DNA from: Bacteroidota bacterium
GTDB taxonomy: Bacteria > Bacteroidota > Bacteroidia > Chitinophagales > Saprospiraceae
NCBI GenBank assembly: GCA_018222965.1
Contig: JAAEZH010000036.1
Coordinates: forward strand, 1 to 52,662
Direction of reading: 5' to 3'
Length of the DNA stretch: 52,662 nucleotides
Position 1 is the first letter of the stretch. Each line of letters starts with the position of its first letter. The position numbers and the translations under genes are program-made. Of this stretch, positions 42,032 to 50,932 are shown in pieces. The notes below the pieces were generated by a model. The model was not told the origin of the DNA, ran no database searches, and was given only the letters and a program-made list of their open reading frames with translations.

Positions 42032-42925
42032 ATGCCCCGCGAAATTCGTGTAAGCTCGGTTCTCAATAAAACCAGACGCAGAGACAACTGGTTTCTCGAT
42101 GACTATACCCTCAACCTGTATAGCTCCTGTGCCTTCAATTGCCTCTATTGCTACATCCGCGGAAGCAAATATGGTACAAATCTCGCGGAGAGCCTTTCGG
42201 CGAAAGCCAATGCCATTGAAGTCCTGGATAAACAACTCAAAAGCCGGGCAAAGAAAGGACAGTATGGCTACATCGTCCTGTCTTCAGCCACCGATCCATA
42301 CCTCCGGATCGAGAAGGATTACAGGCTCACCCGACAGGCGCTCGAACTGATTCTCGAATACCGTTTTCCCGTACACATCATTACCAAGTCGGATATGGTA
42401 AGCCGGGATTACGACCTGTTAAAAGAGATCGATAAACGGGCCATTTTGCCGGTAGACCTGGAAGAAAACCCGGGGCGGGGAACCATCATCACCTATTCCT
42501 TCTCCACCCTCGAAGACGCGGTAGGTCGCATCTTTGAGCCCGGTGCCACGCCGCCATCCAAACGCCTGATCAGCCTTCAGGACAGCCTGGATGCCGGATT
42601 TCTGAGCGGTGTAAGCCTCATGCCACTACTCCCCTTTATTTCTGATACTGCCGAGCAATTGGAGCTTGCTTTTTCTGCCTTTCGGCGAATAGGCGCCCGT
42701 TATGTGATGCCCGCCCAACTTACCCTCTTTGGCAGTGGCAAAGCAGATAGTAAAGTGCTGATGCTGAAAGCCATCAAAAAGCACTACCCGGAACTGGAAA
42801 AGAAATACCAGTACTACTTTCGGGATGGCTCGGAAATGCCGGAATTTTACAAGGTGGCTTTCGCCGAAAAGCTGCGGGAGATGAGACACAAATACCAGAT
42901 GCCCCACCGGATCATTGGTCCGTAG
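42032..42925 (+). CDS. SplB-like radical SAM protein
   Basis: This is a radical S-adenosylmethionine enzyme of the spore photoproduct lyase-like COG1533 group. Cys33, Cys37 and Cys40 in SSCAFNCLYCYIRG bind the 4Fe-4S cluster. The 297-residue length and segments such as VLSSATDPYLRIEKDYRLTR and FPVHIITKSDMVSRD are typical. The reaction is unknown for non-sporulating hosts; DNA photoproduct repair is only a family guess. The gene carries three copies of the dispersed palindrome (42192, 42677, 42858), the densest cluster in the window. Its 3' end overlaps the convergent gene by 14 bases. Confidence 0.88.
   Translation: MPREIRVSSVLNKTRRRDNWFLDDYTLNLYSSCAFNCLYCYIRGSKYGTNLAESLSAKANAIEVLDKQLKSRAKKGQYGYIVLSSATDPYLRIEKDYRLTRQALELILEYRFPVHIITKSDMVSRDYDLLKEIDKRAILPVDLEENPGRGTIITYSFSTLEDAVGRIFEPGATPPSKRLISLQDSLDAGFLSGVSLMPLLPFISDTAEQLELAFSAFRRIGARYVMPAQLTLFGSGKADSKVLMLKAIKKHYPELEKKYQYYFRDGSEMPEFYKVAFAEKLREMRHKYQMPHRIIGP
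42192..42208. repeat. Dispersed palindrome, full copy in radical SAM gene
   Basis: GCCTTTCGGCGAAAGCC, read as Leu-Ser-Ala-Lys-Ala. Two shorter copies lie in the same gene at 42677-42689 (GCCTTTCGGCGAA) and 42858-42871 (CTTTCGCCGAAAAG). Confidence 0.75.
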
Positions 42926-44459
42926 TATCCAGGGATGCCTGAATCACCTGCGAAAGTGTTTGCCCTTTGATCCGGGCTTCCAGCCAGGGCAGAATCTCCA
43001 GGTATAAAAAAGCCCTTTGCTCAAAGGGATCCTGTTGGAGCTTTTTCAGTTTGGCGTGAAAACGCAATAAAACCTCCTTTCGGTCCAGAATCGGTGCATT
43101 GGTCAATTGCCGAAACATCGACAATGCCAGGCGCTGGAATTCATTTTTTTGCTCCACTTTCTCAAAGAAGTTGTTGTAGCTCTTGACCAAAGACGGAAGC
43201 AAACGGAAGTTCTCCATATCGTAATGCGCTATCAGGTTCATCAGGCGCGCATAAGCCTGAATATCGTCCCGCAGAGAACGGGTACTGATCCGAATAATCC
43301 GATCCAAATAAGCAGAGGCTTTCTCGGGCATGTCATTGCCCAGAAACATCCAGGCAATTTTAAATTGCAGCACCATTATTTTATGGGCATCCAGTTTATC
43401 CCGGTATCGACTGATTCGCCTCCTGGTGCTTTTTATCGTCTCCAGCCCCGCTGCGAAACTGCCTTCCAGGAAGTGTTTATTGAGGCGGGCATTGTGTACA
43501 TACAGGAAAGATATAATTTGCGTATTGACATTGAAGCGGGAATAGTTGTCCTTTCGAAGGGCCTCTAATTCTGCCAGGTGTTTCCCAAAGGCTTCAAAGT
43601 GCTTGATATTATAAGCGGAAGTTAGCAGGTAGTGGTACCCACGCAAGTAAAGGTCTACATCCCGGTGTTGCAATTCTTTGGACTTTCGAAACAGCTCCAC
43701 CCATTCCAGAGCATGCTTGTAACATCGCTCGAAATTATTGAGAATGTAGTAATACCACACATTGGCCTGACTCAGATACACCCGTTCCATAGTGCCCAGC
43801 TTTGCGGGATCGACCAGTTCTTCGTCTTTGCCAAAATAGGAACGCATTTTCGCACTATCGCTTTCATTGCGGGCATGACCATGCTCTACGTAAAACTTGT
43901 GCAGGATCATTCGGAGGTTACTCAGTTTAACCCGGTTGGAAATAGTATCTGCCAACACCGTAGCTTCCAGCATTAATCCGTCGATCGATTTGGTGTCCGT
44001 GCGGGTAATATGCCGGGAGTGGATCATCTTCTCAATCTCAATAATGGTAATAGTCGAGAAATCCGTGTGATGTCTGGCAGCCAGTTTTTTCGCTTTTTCC
44101 AACACCCTTAAAGCTTGCATGTACAATCCCTTATCGTAAAGGATGTAGGCAAAATCAATATACTCCCGGATCTTGATATTGGCCTTTTTCTCTTTTTGGA
44201 TCAGGCGCAGGCTGTTTAATATTTGCTGATATAAATGCCGCTTAAGGTTGGTGTATCGGCTGGCACTCATATTGCCAAGCGCCTTCTTGATCGCCCCTTC
44301 TTCCAGCTCTTTTTGCCCTTCCATTAAATCAAATAACTGCAGATAAAGCATGTCAGCTTCATCCTGAGAGCGTCCTGCAAACAAGCGAAAAGACCGCTTT
44401 TCTGACTTTGAAAGCGACCGAATCAATAAAAACAACTCCTCTGACCTGGAACTGGGCAT
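42912..44459 (-). CDS. Large alpha-helical protein, unknown function
   Basis: The 515-residue product is almost wholly helical and has no signal peptide or membrane helix, so it is cytoplasmic. The start MPSSRSEELFLLIRSLSKSEKRSFRLF is followed by helical hairpins resembling TPRs (YDKGLYMQALRVLEKAKKLA, PEKASAYLDRIIRIS). I recognise the general type as a conserved hypothetical of Bacteroidota, not a named family. It overlaps the radical SAM gene by 14 bases at the 3' ends and diverges from the PII gene. Confidence 0.7.
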   Translation of the reverse strand: MPSSRSEELFLLIRSLSKSEKRSFRLFAGRSQDEADMLYLQLFDLMEGQKELEEGAIKKALGNMSASRYTNLKRHLYQQILNSLRLIQKEKKANIKIREYIDFAYILYDKGLYMQALRVLEKAKKLAARHHTDFSTITIIEIEKMIHSRHITRTDTKSIDGLMLEATVLADTISNRVKLSNLRMILHKFYVEHGHARNESDSAKMRSYFGKDEELVDPAKLGTMERVYLSQANVWYYYILNNFERCYKHALEWVELFRKSKELQHRDVDLYLRGYHYLLTSAYNIKHFEAFGKHLAELEALRKDNYSRFNVNTQIISFLYVHNARLNKHFLEGSFAAGLETIKSTRRRISRYRDKLDAHKIMVLQFKIAWMFLGNDMPEKASAYLDRIIRISTRSLRDDIQAYARLMNLIAHYDMENFRLLPSLVKSYNNFFEKVEQKNEFQRLALSMFRQLTNAPILDRKEVLLRFHAKLKKLQQDPFEQRAFLYLEILPWLEARIKGQTLSQVIQASLDTTDQ

Positions 44460-44559
44460 AACAAGAATTCAAAAACACAACAATCAAAACCAACTGATAA
44501 TCAGATGATTAAGCATTAAAAGCATGTCTTTGGAAATAAAGGGAAGGGCAAAAATTGGC

Positions 44560-44598
44560 TGTTGACCGAATACTAAGCTGGCTAATTTGGGGTCAACA
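44560..44598 (+). promoter_or_regulatory. Inverted repeat spanning the PII promoter
   Basis: TGTTGACC (44560-44567) and GGTCAACA (44591-44598) form a perfect 8-base inverted repeat, with ends 31 bases apart. Between them lie TTGAC and TAATTTG (44583-44589), a possible promoter for glnB. It ends 11 bases before the ATG. An operator for nitrogen control is plausible; the regulator is unknown. Confidence 0.45.
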
Positions 44599-44609
44599 AA
44601 ACAAAGATA

Positions 44610-44948
44610 ATGAAAAAGGTAGAAGCGATCATTCGTTCATCCAAGTTTGAAGATGTCAAAGAAGCCCTGGAAGAATCGGGTATTCGCTTTTTCACATTTC
44701 TGGAAGTAAAGGGCCACGGAATGGAAAAGAACGATGAGATCACTTATCGGGGCGTTCCTTACGACTCCGGGTATATCCCGCGACTGAAACTGGAAGTAGT
44801 TGTCAAAGACAAGCAGTTAAATCAGGTCATCGACACCATTTCCTCTACCGCCCGTACCGGTAAAATCGGCGATGGAAAAATCATTGTCACCACTGTTGAA
44901 ACTTTCATTCGGGTACGCACCGGCGAATCGGCCGAAGCAGCCCTTTAA
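44610..44948 (+). CDS. glnB: PII nitrogen regulatory protein
   Basis: This trimeric PII signal protein senses ATP/ADP and 2-oxoglutarate and binds partners such as the Amt channel. The 112-residue product aligns without gaps to E. coli GlnB up to the T-loop: LEVKGHG near 31-37, the T-loop YRGVPYDSGY with the uridylylatable-position Tyr51, and the C-terminal TGKIGDGKIIV and VRTGE. Position 39, normally Gln, which helps coordinate Mg-ATP and 2-oxoglutarate, is Glu here. The adjacent amt gene implies the GlnK role of controlling ammonium uptake; the symbol glnK is equally defensible. Confidence 0.93.
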   Translation: MKKVEAIIRSSKFEDVKEALEESGIRFFTFLEVKGHGMEKNDEITYRGVPYDSGYIPRLKLEVVVKDKQLNQVIDTISSTARTGKIGDGKIIVTTVETFIRVRTGESAEAAL

Positions 44949-44965
44949 GCTTAAAATGAAAACCC

Positions 44966-46243
44966 TTGGATTCTCCCGAAATTACACTGGCAAATTACGA
45001 AGCAGTCGCTGAAGTTGCAAATGCAGCACAGGCCACTGCCGATATAGGACTCTTTACGACCAACAACCTTTGGATCCTGGTAGCCACCGCATTGGTGTTT
45101 GTCATGCACCTGGGATTTTCGGCTTTGGAAGCCGGATTTGTGCGTCGTAAAAATGTAGTCAATATCCTTTTCAAAAATGCCATGATCATTGGGATCGGGC
45201 TCCTTACCTATTGGTTTGTGGGTTTTAATCTGATGTATCCGGGCACCAATGCCGGAGGCTGGTTTGTATGGCCGGAATTCCTGCTCCATCCGACAGCAGC
45301 AGATATGACGCCGGCATACGGCGACTACACCTATTGGTCTGATTTTATTTTTCAGGCCATGTTTGCGGCAACCGGAGCAACCATTGTTTCCGGGGCTGTC
45401 GCCGAAAGAATTAAACTCGAAAGCTTTTTAATTTTTGCAGCATTATTTGTCATGATCGCTTACCCGATCACAGGCTTTTGGAAGTGGGGCGAAGGCTGGC
45501 TCGATGAGCTCGGTTTCTACGACTTTGCCGGCTCTACTTTGGTGCACTCAGTTGGAGGCTGGGCGGCGCTCGCAGGCATTCTGCTCTTAGGACCCCGCAA
45601 AGGAAAGTATACCAAAAAAGGTATTCGTCCGATACGGGGCCACAGCATGCCGCTGGCAGCCGTTGGCGTCTTCCTCCTTTGGTTCGGATGGTTTGGTTTC
45701 AATGGAGGTTCCGTACTGAGTGCAAATCCTGAATATGTGTCTCTGGTTTTCACAACCACTTCCATGGCCGCTGCAGCAGGAGCTATCGGATCAGCCATTA
45801 CCGGCTATCTGATGTTTAAATCACACGACGTTTCCATGGTTATGAATGGCATCCTTGGCGGGTTGGTGGGTATCACCGCCAGTGCCGACGCTGTTTCTGT
45901 AAACAGCGCCGTCATTATCGGACTGATCGCCGGGATGCTCATTCCTTTGTCTATTACCATGTTTGATCGCCTCAAACTCGATGATCCGGTCGGTGCTACT
46001 TCGGTACACCTGGTCTGCGGGATCTGGGGCACTATAGCGGTTGCCTTATTCGGCAACTTTGAATCCGGTATTGGCCAGCTCAGCGATCAGTTGATCGGTA
46101 TTGCGGCCATCGGTGCCTTTACTTTTTCCTTCTCTTTCCTCCTCTTCTTTCTGCTCAGGAAAACACTGGGCATTCGCGTAAGCGAGGAAGAAGAAGAAAA
46201 AGGACTGGATATCGGCGAGCATGAATTGCCGGCGTACACTTGA
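44966..46243 (+). CDS. amt: Ammonium transporter
   Basis: This is a trimeric Amt channel of the inner membrane that takes up ammonium. The 425-residue protein has about eleven helices. The pore twin histidines are visible in LVHSVGGWAALAG and VHLVCGIWGT, and the conserved Asp is in YDFAGSTLVH. The start is TTG at 44966; upstream in frame there is a TGA at 44957 and the next ATG is already inside helix 1. An ATG at 44956 is out of frame and makes only an 18-codon peptide. No signal peptide is seen. It follows the PII gene by 17 bases, the classic glnK-amtB pairing. Confidence 0.92.
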   Translation: MDSPEITLANYEAVAEVANAAQATADIGLFTTNNLWILVATALVFVMHLGFSALEAGFVRRKNVVNILFKNAMIIGIGLLTYWFVGFNLMYPGTNAGGWFVWPEFLLHPTAADMTPAYGDYTYWSDFIFQAMFAATGATIVSGAVAERIKLESFLIFAALFVMIAYPITGFWKWGEGWLDELGFYDFAGSTLVHSVGGWAALAGILLLGPRKGKYTKKGIRPIRGHSMPLAAVGVFLLWFGWFGFNGGSVLSANPEYVSLVFTTTSMAAAAGAIGSAITGYLMFKSHDVSMVMNGILGGLVGITASADAVSVNSAVIIGLIAGMLIPLSITMFDRLKLDDPVGATSVHLVCGIWGTIAVALFGNFESGIGQLSDQLIGIAAIGAFTFSFSFLLFFLLRKTLGIRVSEEEEEKGLDIGEHELPAYT

Positions 46244-46260
46244 ATTAGTTTGAGTGTGAG

Positions 46261-46324
46261 TGTGAGTTTGTCCCGATAGCTATCGGGATGAGTGTGAGTT
46301 TGTCCCGATAGCTATCGGGATGAG
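46261..46324. repeat. 32-bp tandem repeat with 16-bp palindrome
   Basis: Two exact 32-base copies (46261-46292 and 46293-46324), each containing the perfect palindrome CCCGATAGCTATCGGG (46272-46287 and 46304-46319). They lie in the spacer between amt and gltB. The palindromes could be terminators without T-tracts, regulator sites or a dispersed repeat. From memory the string is seen in other Bacteroidota genomes. Confidence 0.85.
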
Positions 46325-46424
46325 TTTGAGACTCGTTCGCCCTGGCGACGAGATCCTGACCGTAAGCGTCAGGGTGGGAGTGTGGGGCAAACCAGCCAAT
46401 CACCTAACCAACCAACTATCAACA

Positions 46425-49400
46425 ATGACAAATAACCAAAATATCGGTCTTTATACACCTTCGCTGGAACGAGATTCCTGTGGAGTGGGTATGCTTGCCG
46501 ACCTCAACAACAATCCGTCTAATTACATCATTGACTCCGCTTTGAGCATGTTGGAAAACATGGAGCATCGGGGGGCTTATGGTGCTGAGAAAAACACAGG
46601 CGACGGAGCTGGTATTTTGGTACAGATTCCACATGACTTTTTTTGGAAAAAGCTGCAAGCAAAAAATGTCTTACTTCCCGGACGTGGAAAATACGGAATG
46701 GGCATGTTCTTCTTCCCCAAAGACAAAAAACAACGCAAGCTGTGTCTGGAAAAAATTCAGGAGACCTGTGCAGAAAGAAACATAGACATCCTGCATCAAC
46801 GTGCGGTACCGGTAGACAACTCTTTTATCGGAATTTCTGCACGCGATACAGAACCCCAGATGATCCAGTTGTTTTTCGGAACAGCCGGTCAAAAAGGAAA
46901 GAAACTGGAGCAAACCTATTATCTGCTCCGTACGACCATCATGAACGAGGTTTATCGTGCGTATCCGGAACTGGCTGATGCATTTTATGTCGCTTCATTA
47001 TCTGCTAAAACCATCGTTTACAAGGGCCAGCTTTCGGCTACGCAACTTCGTGCGTATTTTATGGATCTGCAGGATACTGCATTTAAATCTGCTGTTGCTA
47101 TCGTTCATAGCCGTTTTTCCACCAACACACTTCCCAAGTGGAAACTCGCACAGCCATTCCGCTGTATCGCTCACAACGGAGAGATCAACACCATTCAGGG
47201 CAACATCAACTGGTGGCAAGCCCGGGAAAAACACATCGAAGAGGTTAGTCAGGATCAACCTCAACTCAGCCAGGTGTTTCCCGTTTGCGATCCCTACATT
47301 TCCGATTCGGGCAATTTCGACAATGTAGTCGACTTTCTGATTCGGGCAGGGCGATCCATACCGCAGGTACTCATGATGATGATCCCGGAAGCCTGGCAGT
47401 ATGACAAACAAATGGCCGATTACAAAAGAGCCTTTTACGAATACCACGATGCGATCATGGAACCCTGGGACGGTCCCGCTTCTATCTGTTTCACAGACGG
47501 CACCCTTCTGGGAGCTACCCTCGACCGCAATGGTTTGCGTCCGTCCAGATACCTGCTTACCTCCGACAACCTGCTTGTGCTCGGAAGTGAAGCCGGGTGT
47601 CTGAATATCGAACCCGATCGCATCATCAAAAAGGGGCGCTTGCAGCCAGGTAAAATGCTGGTCGCCGATCTGGACGAAAACCGCATCATATCCGATGATG
47701 AGTTGAAGGCTACCATTTGTCGCCGAAAACCCTACCGACAGTGGTTAGACAAATATGCCAAACACATTTCTGACCTCAAAAACCAACCTTCTGAAAAGAC
47801 AAGCCCTCTTTCTTTACAGCAGCGTAAAGTCGCTTTTGGGTTTAGTCAGGAAGATGAAGACCTAATCCTTCAGGCCATGGGCCGGGAGGGCAAAGAACCA
47901 ATCGGATCAATGGGAGCGGATATTCCGCTTGCGGTGCTCTCGAAAATTGCGCAGCATCCGGCAAATTACTTCAAACAACAATTTGCGCAGGTTACCAATC
48001 CTCCGATTGATTCATTAAGAGAGAAGTTTTTCATGAGTCTGTCGACCGCAATCGGCGGCGGCAGTCTAATCATCGGGACCGGGGACCGGGAAGCCGGTGT
48101 CATCCGATTCGACACGCCTGTTCTGACCAGACAACAACTCACTGATCTTATGGATTCCGGGCATGAATCCTTTCAGTCGGCTTGTCTGGATACAGTCTTT
48201 CCGCGAACTGAAAGCCTGCAGCAGGCCATCGAGGATCTGTGTCAAAAAGCGATCAGCTTAATTCATACTGGTACCAAGGTAGTAAGGCTAAGCGACCGAA
48301 ATATCCGACCAGACCTGCTGACCGTCCCCTCCCTTTTGATTACCGGTGCGCTGCACCACAAACTCATCAAACTCGGCCTCCGAAAAGAAGTTACACTCCT
48401 TATCGATGCGGGTGACATCTGGGAAACCCAGCATGTAGCCACGCTCCTGTCATACGGGGCAGACCTCATCTGTCCATACCTCGCACTGGAAGCCGTTGAA
48501 CACCTGGCTGCTCAAACCGACATTCCCGAATTTGAAGCAACTAAGAAATACATCAGGGCCCTGGACAAAGGCCTGCTTAAAATCATGTCCAAACTGGGCG
48601 TATCCACACTCAACTCCTACAAAGGAGCCCAAACGTTTGAAGCACTTGGCATCGCTCAGGAAGTGGTCGATGTTTGCTTCAAAGGAACCATCTCCCGAAT
48701 CGGGGGCATGCGATTCCGGGATCTGGAAAAAGAATTGCGCGTAAAACACGATTATGCTTTTAGCCTTTCGGCGAAAGCCAAATCAAACGGGCCCTTGCCC
48801 GATACCGGTGTCTTCCAGTGGAAGCGCCGCGGCGAATACCACCTGTTTAACCCCACATCTATTCACCTCCTGCAATATGCCAGCCGCAGCAACGACTACG
48901 AGGTGTACCGGAAATATGCTACAAACATTGATAAGCTGGAACAAAATGCCAGTACACTGCGTAGCTATCTCCGTATAAAAAAGGCCAACCCAATACCGAT
49001 TGAAGAGGTTGAAAGCGTTTCTGCCATTCTAAAGCGATTTGCTACCGGCGCCATGTCGTTTGGCTCCATCAGCAAAGAAGCACATACCACCATCGCCAAA
49101 GCCATGAACCGCATTGGCGGCAAAAGCAACAGCGGGGAGGGCGGAGAAGACGAATCGCGCTTTCAACCGCTGTCCAATGGAGACAGCGAGCGATCGGCTA
49201 TCAAACAAATTGCCAGCGGACGCTTTGGTGTTAGCATCAACTATCTGACCAATGCGGATGAGTTGCAAATCAAAATGGCTCAGGGTGCCAAACCCGGGGA
49301 AGGCGGACAACTTCCCGGACATAAAGTCGATAAAAACATCGCTAAAGTTCGGCACTCTACTCCCGGAGTAGATCTGATCTCTCCCCCGCCCCATCACGAC

Positions 49401-50930
49401 ATTTATTCCATCGAAGATCTTGCTCAGCTCATCTTCGATCTGAAAAATGCCAACAAACAAGCAAGGATCAGTGTGAAACTGGTCGCTAAAACGGGCGTAG
49501 GCGTAATTGCTTCGGGCGTTGTCAAAGCACATGCAGACCACATCCTGATCTCCGGACACGACGGAGGCACAGGTGCCAGTCCGCTAAGCTCGATCCGACA
49601 TGCCGGACTTCCGTGGGAAATAGGCTTATCCGAAACCCATCAAACACTTGTCCTCAACGGACTACGAGACCGGGTAGTTCTTCAAACAGACGGCCAGATC
49701 CGCACCGGTCGCGACCTCGCGGTTGCTACCATGCTCGGAGCAGAAGAATGGGGCATTGCCACTGCAGCCCTCGTAGTACAGGGATGTATTTTGATGCGAA
49801 AATGCCACCTGAATACTTGTCCGGTAGGCATTGCCACTCAGGATGAAAAACTGCGCAAAAAATTCAACGGTAAGGTGGAGCACCTGGTCAACTATTTCCA
49901 CTTTTTGGCCCAACATCTGCGGGAGATCATGGCAGAAGTCGGGGTAAGAACCGTAAACGAACTGGTTGGCCGAACCGACCTTCTCGAAATCAAGGGTACC
50001 GAAAAGCACTGGAAAACCAAAAATCTAAATCTGGAAAGCATTTTGAAGAAGCAACCGAATCTGTACGCTTGTAAAATGTACCAGACCAAACCACAGGATC
50101 ACGGCTTGCGCCATATCCTCGATAAGAAGTTAATCTATTATTCCCGACTAGCGCTGCAGTCAGGCTCCTCATATCAATCTGTATTCCCGGTTATTAGTAC
50201 TGACCGAGCGGTAGGCACCATGCTTTCGCATGAGATCGCCCGCAAATACGGTTCTATGGGGATGCCTGACAACAGCCTTTCTTTCCGCTTCCGCGGATCT
50301 GCGGGACAAAGCTTTGGCGCTTTTGCGGTTCACGGACTAAGCTTCAAACTCGAGGGGGAAGCCAATGACTACTTTGGCAAAGGGCTTAGCGGAGCCAAAC
50401 TCGCCGTCAGTCCGGATAGAGACAGTCAATTTGATCCCTCTACGAATGTCATTATTGGCAATGTCGCGCTGTATGGTGCGACCAGCGGAGAAGCATACAT
50501 CAATGGCAAAGCCGGCGATCGCTTTTGCGTGCGAAACAGTGGCGCAGAGGCTGTTGTGGAAGGCATTGGAGACAATGGTTGCGAATACATGACCGGCGGG
50601 AAGACCGTTATTCTGGGGCCGTTCGGACGAAACTTTGGGGCCGGCATGAGTGGAGGCATCGCCTACTTGTTCAATCACGACAAAAAGCAATTAAAGCAGA
50701 TCAATCGGGAAATGGTTCTGATCGAAAAACCCGATCAGGCTGAATTGGCCGACCTGCGCCGACTGATCCGAAACCACTATACACATACCGGCAGTAAAAA
50801 AGCCCTCCGAATTCTGCAGGATTGGGAAAGGCAAGCCACACAGTTTATCCGGGTAATACCGGAAGCCTACAAAAGAATTATGCAGGAGCGCAAATTTCAG
50901 CATCCCCTGCAAACCAGTACAGCTTTATAA
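46425..50930 (+). CDS. gltB: Glutamate synthase large subunit
   Basis: GltB makes glutamate from glutamine and 2-oxoglutarate with electrons from GltD. ATG at 46425 is chosen (MTNNQNIGLYTPSLERDSCG); the frame is open to 46320 but that part lies in the repeat spacer. Cys19 in SLERDSCG becomes the N-terminal nucleophile after propeptide removal. The class II glutaminase domain is about 19-420, the central domain about 470-770, the FMN synthase domain about 830-1200 with GKSNSGEGGEDE and AKPGEGGQLPG, and the 3Fe-4S cysteines Cys1121, 1127 and 1132 in GCILMRKCHLNTC. A C-terminal beta-helix completes the 1501 residues. Confidence 0.96.
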   Translation: MTNNQNIGLYTPSLERDSCGVGMLADLNNNPSNYIIDSALSMLENMEHRGAYGAEKNTGDGAGILVQIPHDFFWKKLQAKNVLLPGRGKYGMGMFFFPKDKKQRKLCLEKIQETCAERNIDILHQRAVPVDNSFIGISARDTEPQMIQLFFGTAGQKGKKLEQTYYLLRTTIMNEVYRAYPELADAFYVASLSAKTIVYKGQLSATQLRAYFMDLQDTAFKSAVAIVHSRFSTNTLPKWKLAQPFRCIAHNGEINTIQGNINWWQAREKHIEEVSQDQPQLSQVFPVCDPYISDSGNFDNVVDFLIRAGRSIPQVLMMMIPEAWQYDKQMADYKRAFYEYHDAIMEPWDGPASICFTDGTLLGATLDRNGLRPSRYLLTSDNLLVLGSEAGCLNIEPDRIIKKGRLQPGKMLVADLDENRIISDDELKATICRRKPYRQWLDKYAKHISDLKNQPSEKTSPLSLQQRKVAFGFSQEDEDLILQAMGREGKEPIGSMGADIPLAVLSKIAQHPANYFKQQFAQVTNPPIDSLREKFFMSLSTAIGGGSLIIGTGDREAGVIRFDTPVLTRQQLTDLMDSGHESFQSACLDTVFPRTESLQQAIEDLCQKAISLIHTGTKVVRLSDRNIRPDLLTVPSLLITGALHHKLIKLGLRKEVTLLIDAGDIWETQHVATLLSYGADLICPYLALEAVEHLAAQTDIPEFEATKKYIRALDKGLLKIMSKLGVSTLNSYKGAQTFEALGIAQEVVDVCFKGTISRIGGMRFRDLEKELRVKHDYAFSLSAKAKSNGPLPDTGVFQWKRRGEYHLFNPTSIHLLQYASRSNDYEVYRKYATNIDKLEQNASTLRSYLRIKKANPIPIEEVESVSAILKRFATGAMSFGSISKEAHTTIAKAMNRIGGKSNSGEGGEDESRFQPLSNGDSERSAIKQIASGRFGVSINYLTNADELQIKMAQGAKPGEGGQLPGHKVDKNIAKVRHSTPGVDLISPPPHHDIYSIEDLAQLIFDLKNANKQARISVKLVAKTGVGVIASGVVKAHADHILISGHDGGTGASPLSSIRHAGLPWEIGLSETHQTLVLNGLRDRVVLQTDGQIRTGRDLAVATMLGAEEWGIATAALVVQGCILMRKCHLNTCPVGIATQDEKLRKKFNGKVEHLVNYFHFLAQHLREIMAEVGVRTVNELVGRTDLLEIKGTEKHWKTKNLNLESILKKQPNLYACKMYQTKPQDHGLRHILDKKLIYYSRLALQSGSSYQSVFPVISTDRAVGTMLSHEIARKYGSMGMPDNSLSFRFRGSAGQSFGAFAVHGLSFKLEGEANDYFGKGLSGAKLAVSPDRDSQFDPSTNVIIGNVALYGATSGEAYINGKAGDRFCVRNSGAEAVVEGIGDNGCEYMTGGKTVILGPFGRNFGAGMSGGIAYLFNHDKKQLKQINREMVLIEKPDQAELADLRRLIRNHYTHTGSKKALRILQDWERQATQFIRVIPEAYKRIMQERKFQHPLQTSTAL
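48763..48779. repeat. Dispersed palindrome, full copy in gltB
   Basis: GCCTTTCGGCGAAAGCC, read as Leu-Ser-Ala-Lys-Ala near residue 780, at the junction before the FMN domain. Confidence 0.75.
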
Positions 50931-50932
50931 AC

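Noticed and set aside
45399-47725. Partial strings GTCGCCGAAAG (45398) and GTCGCCGAAAA (47719) in amt and gltB
   Set aside because: Only one arm matches, so they were not counted as palindrome copies.
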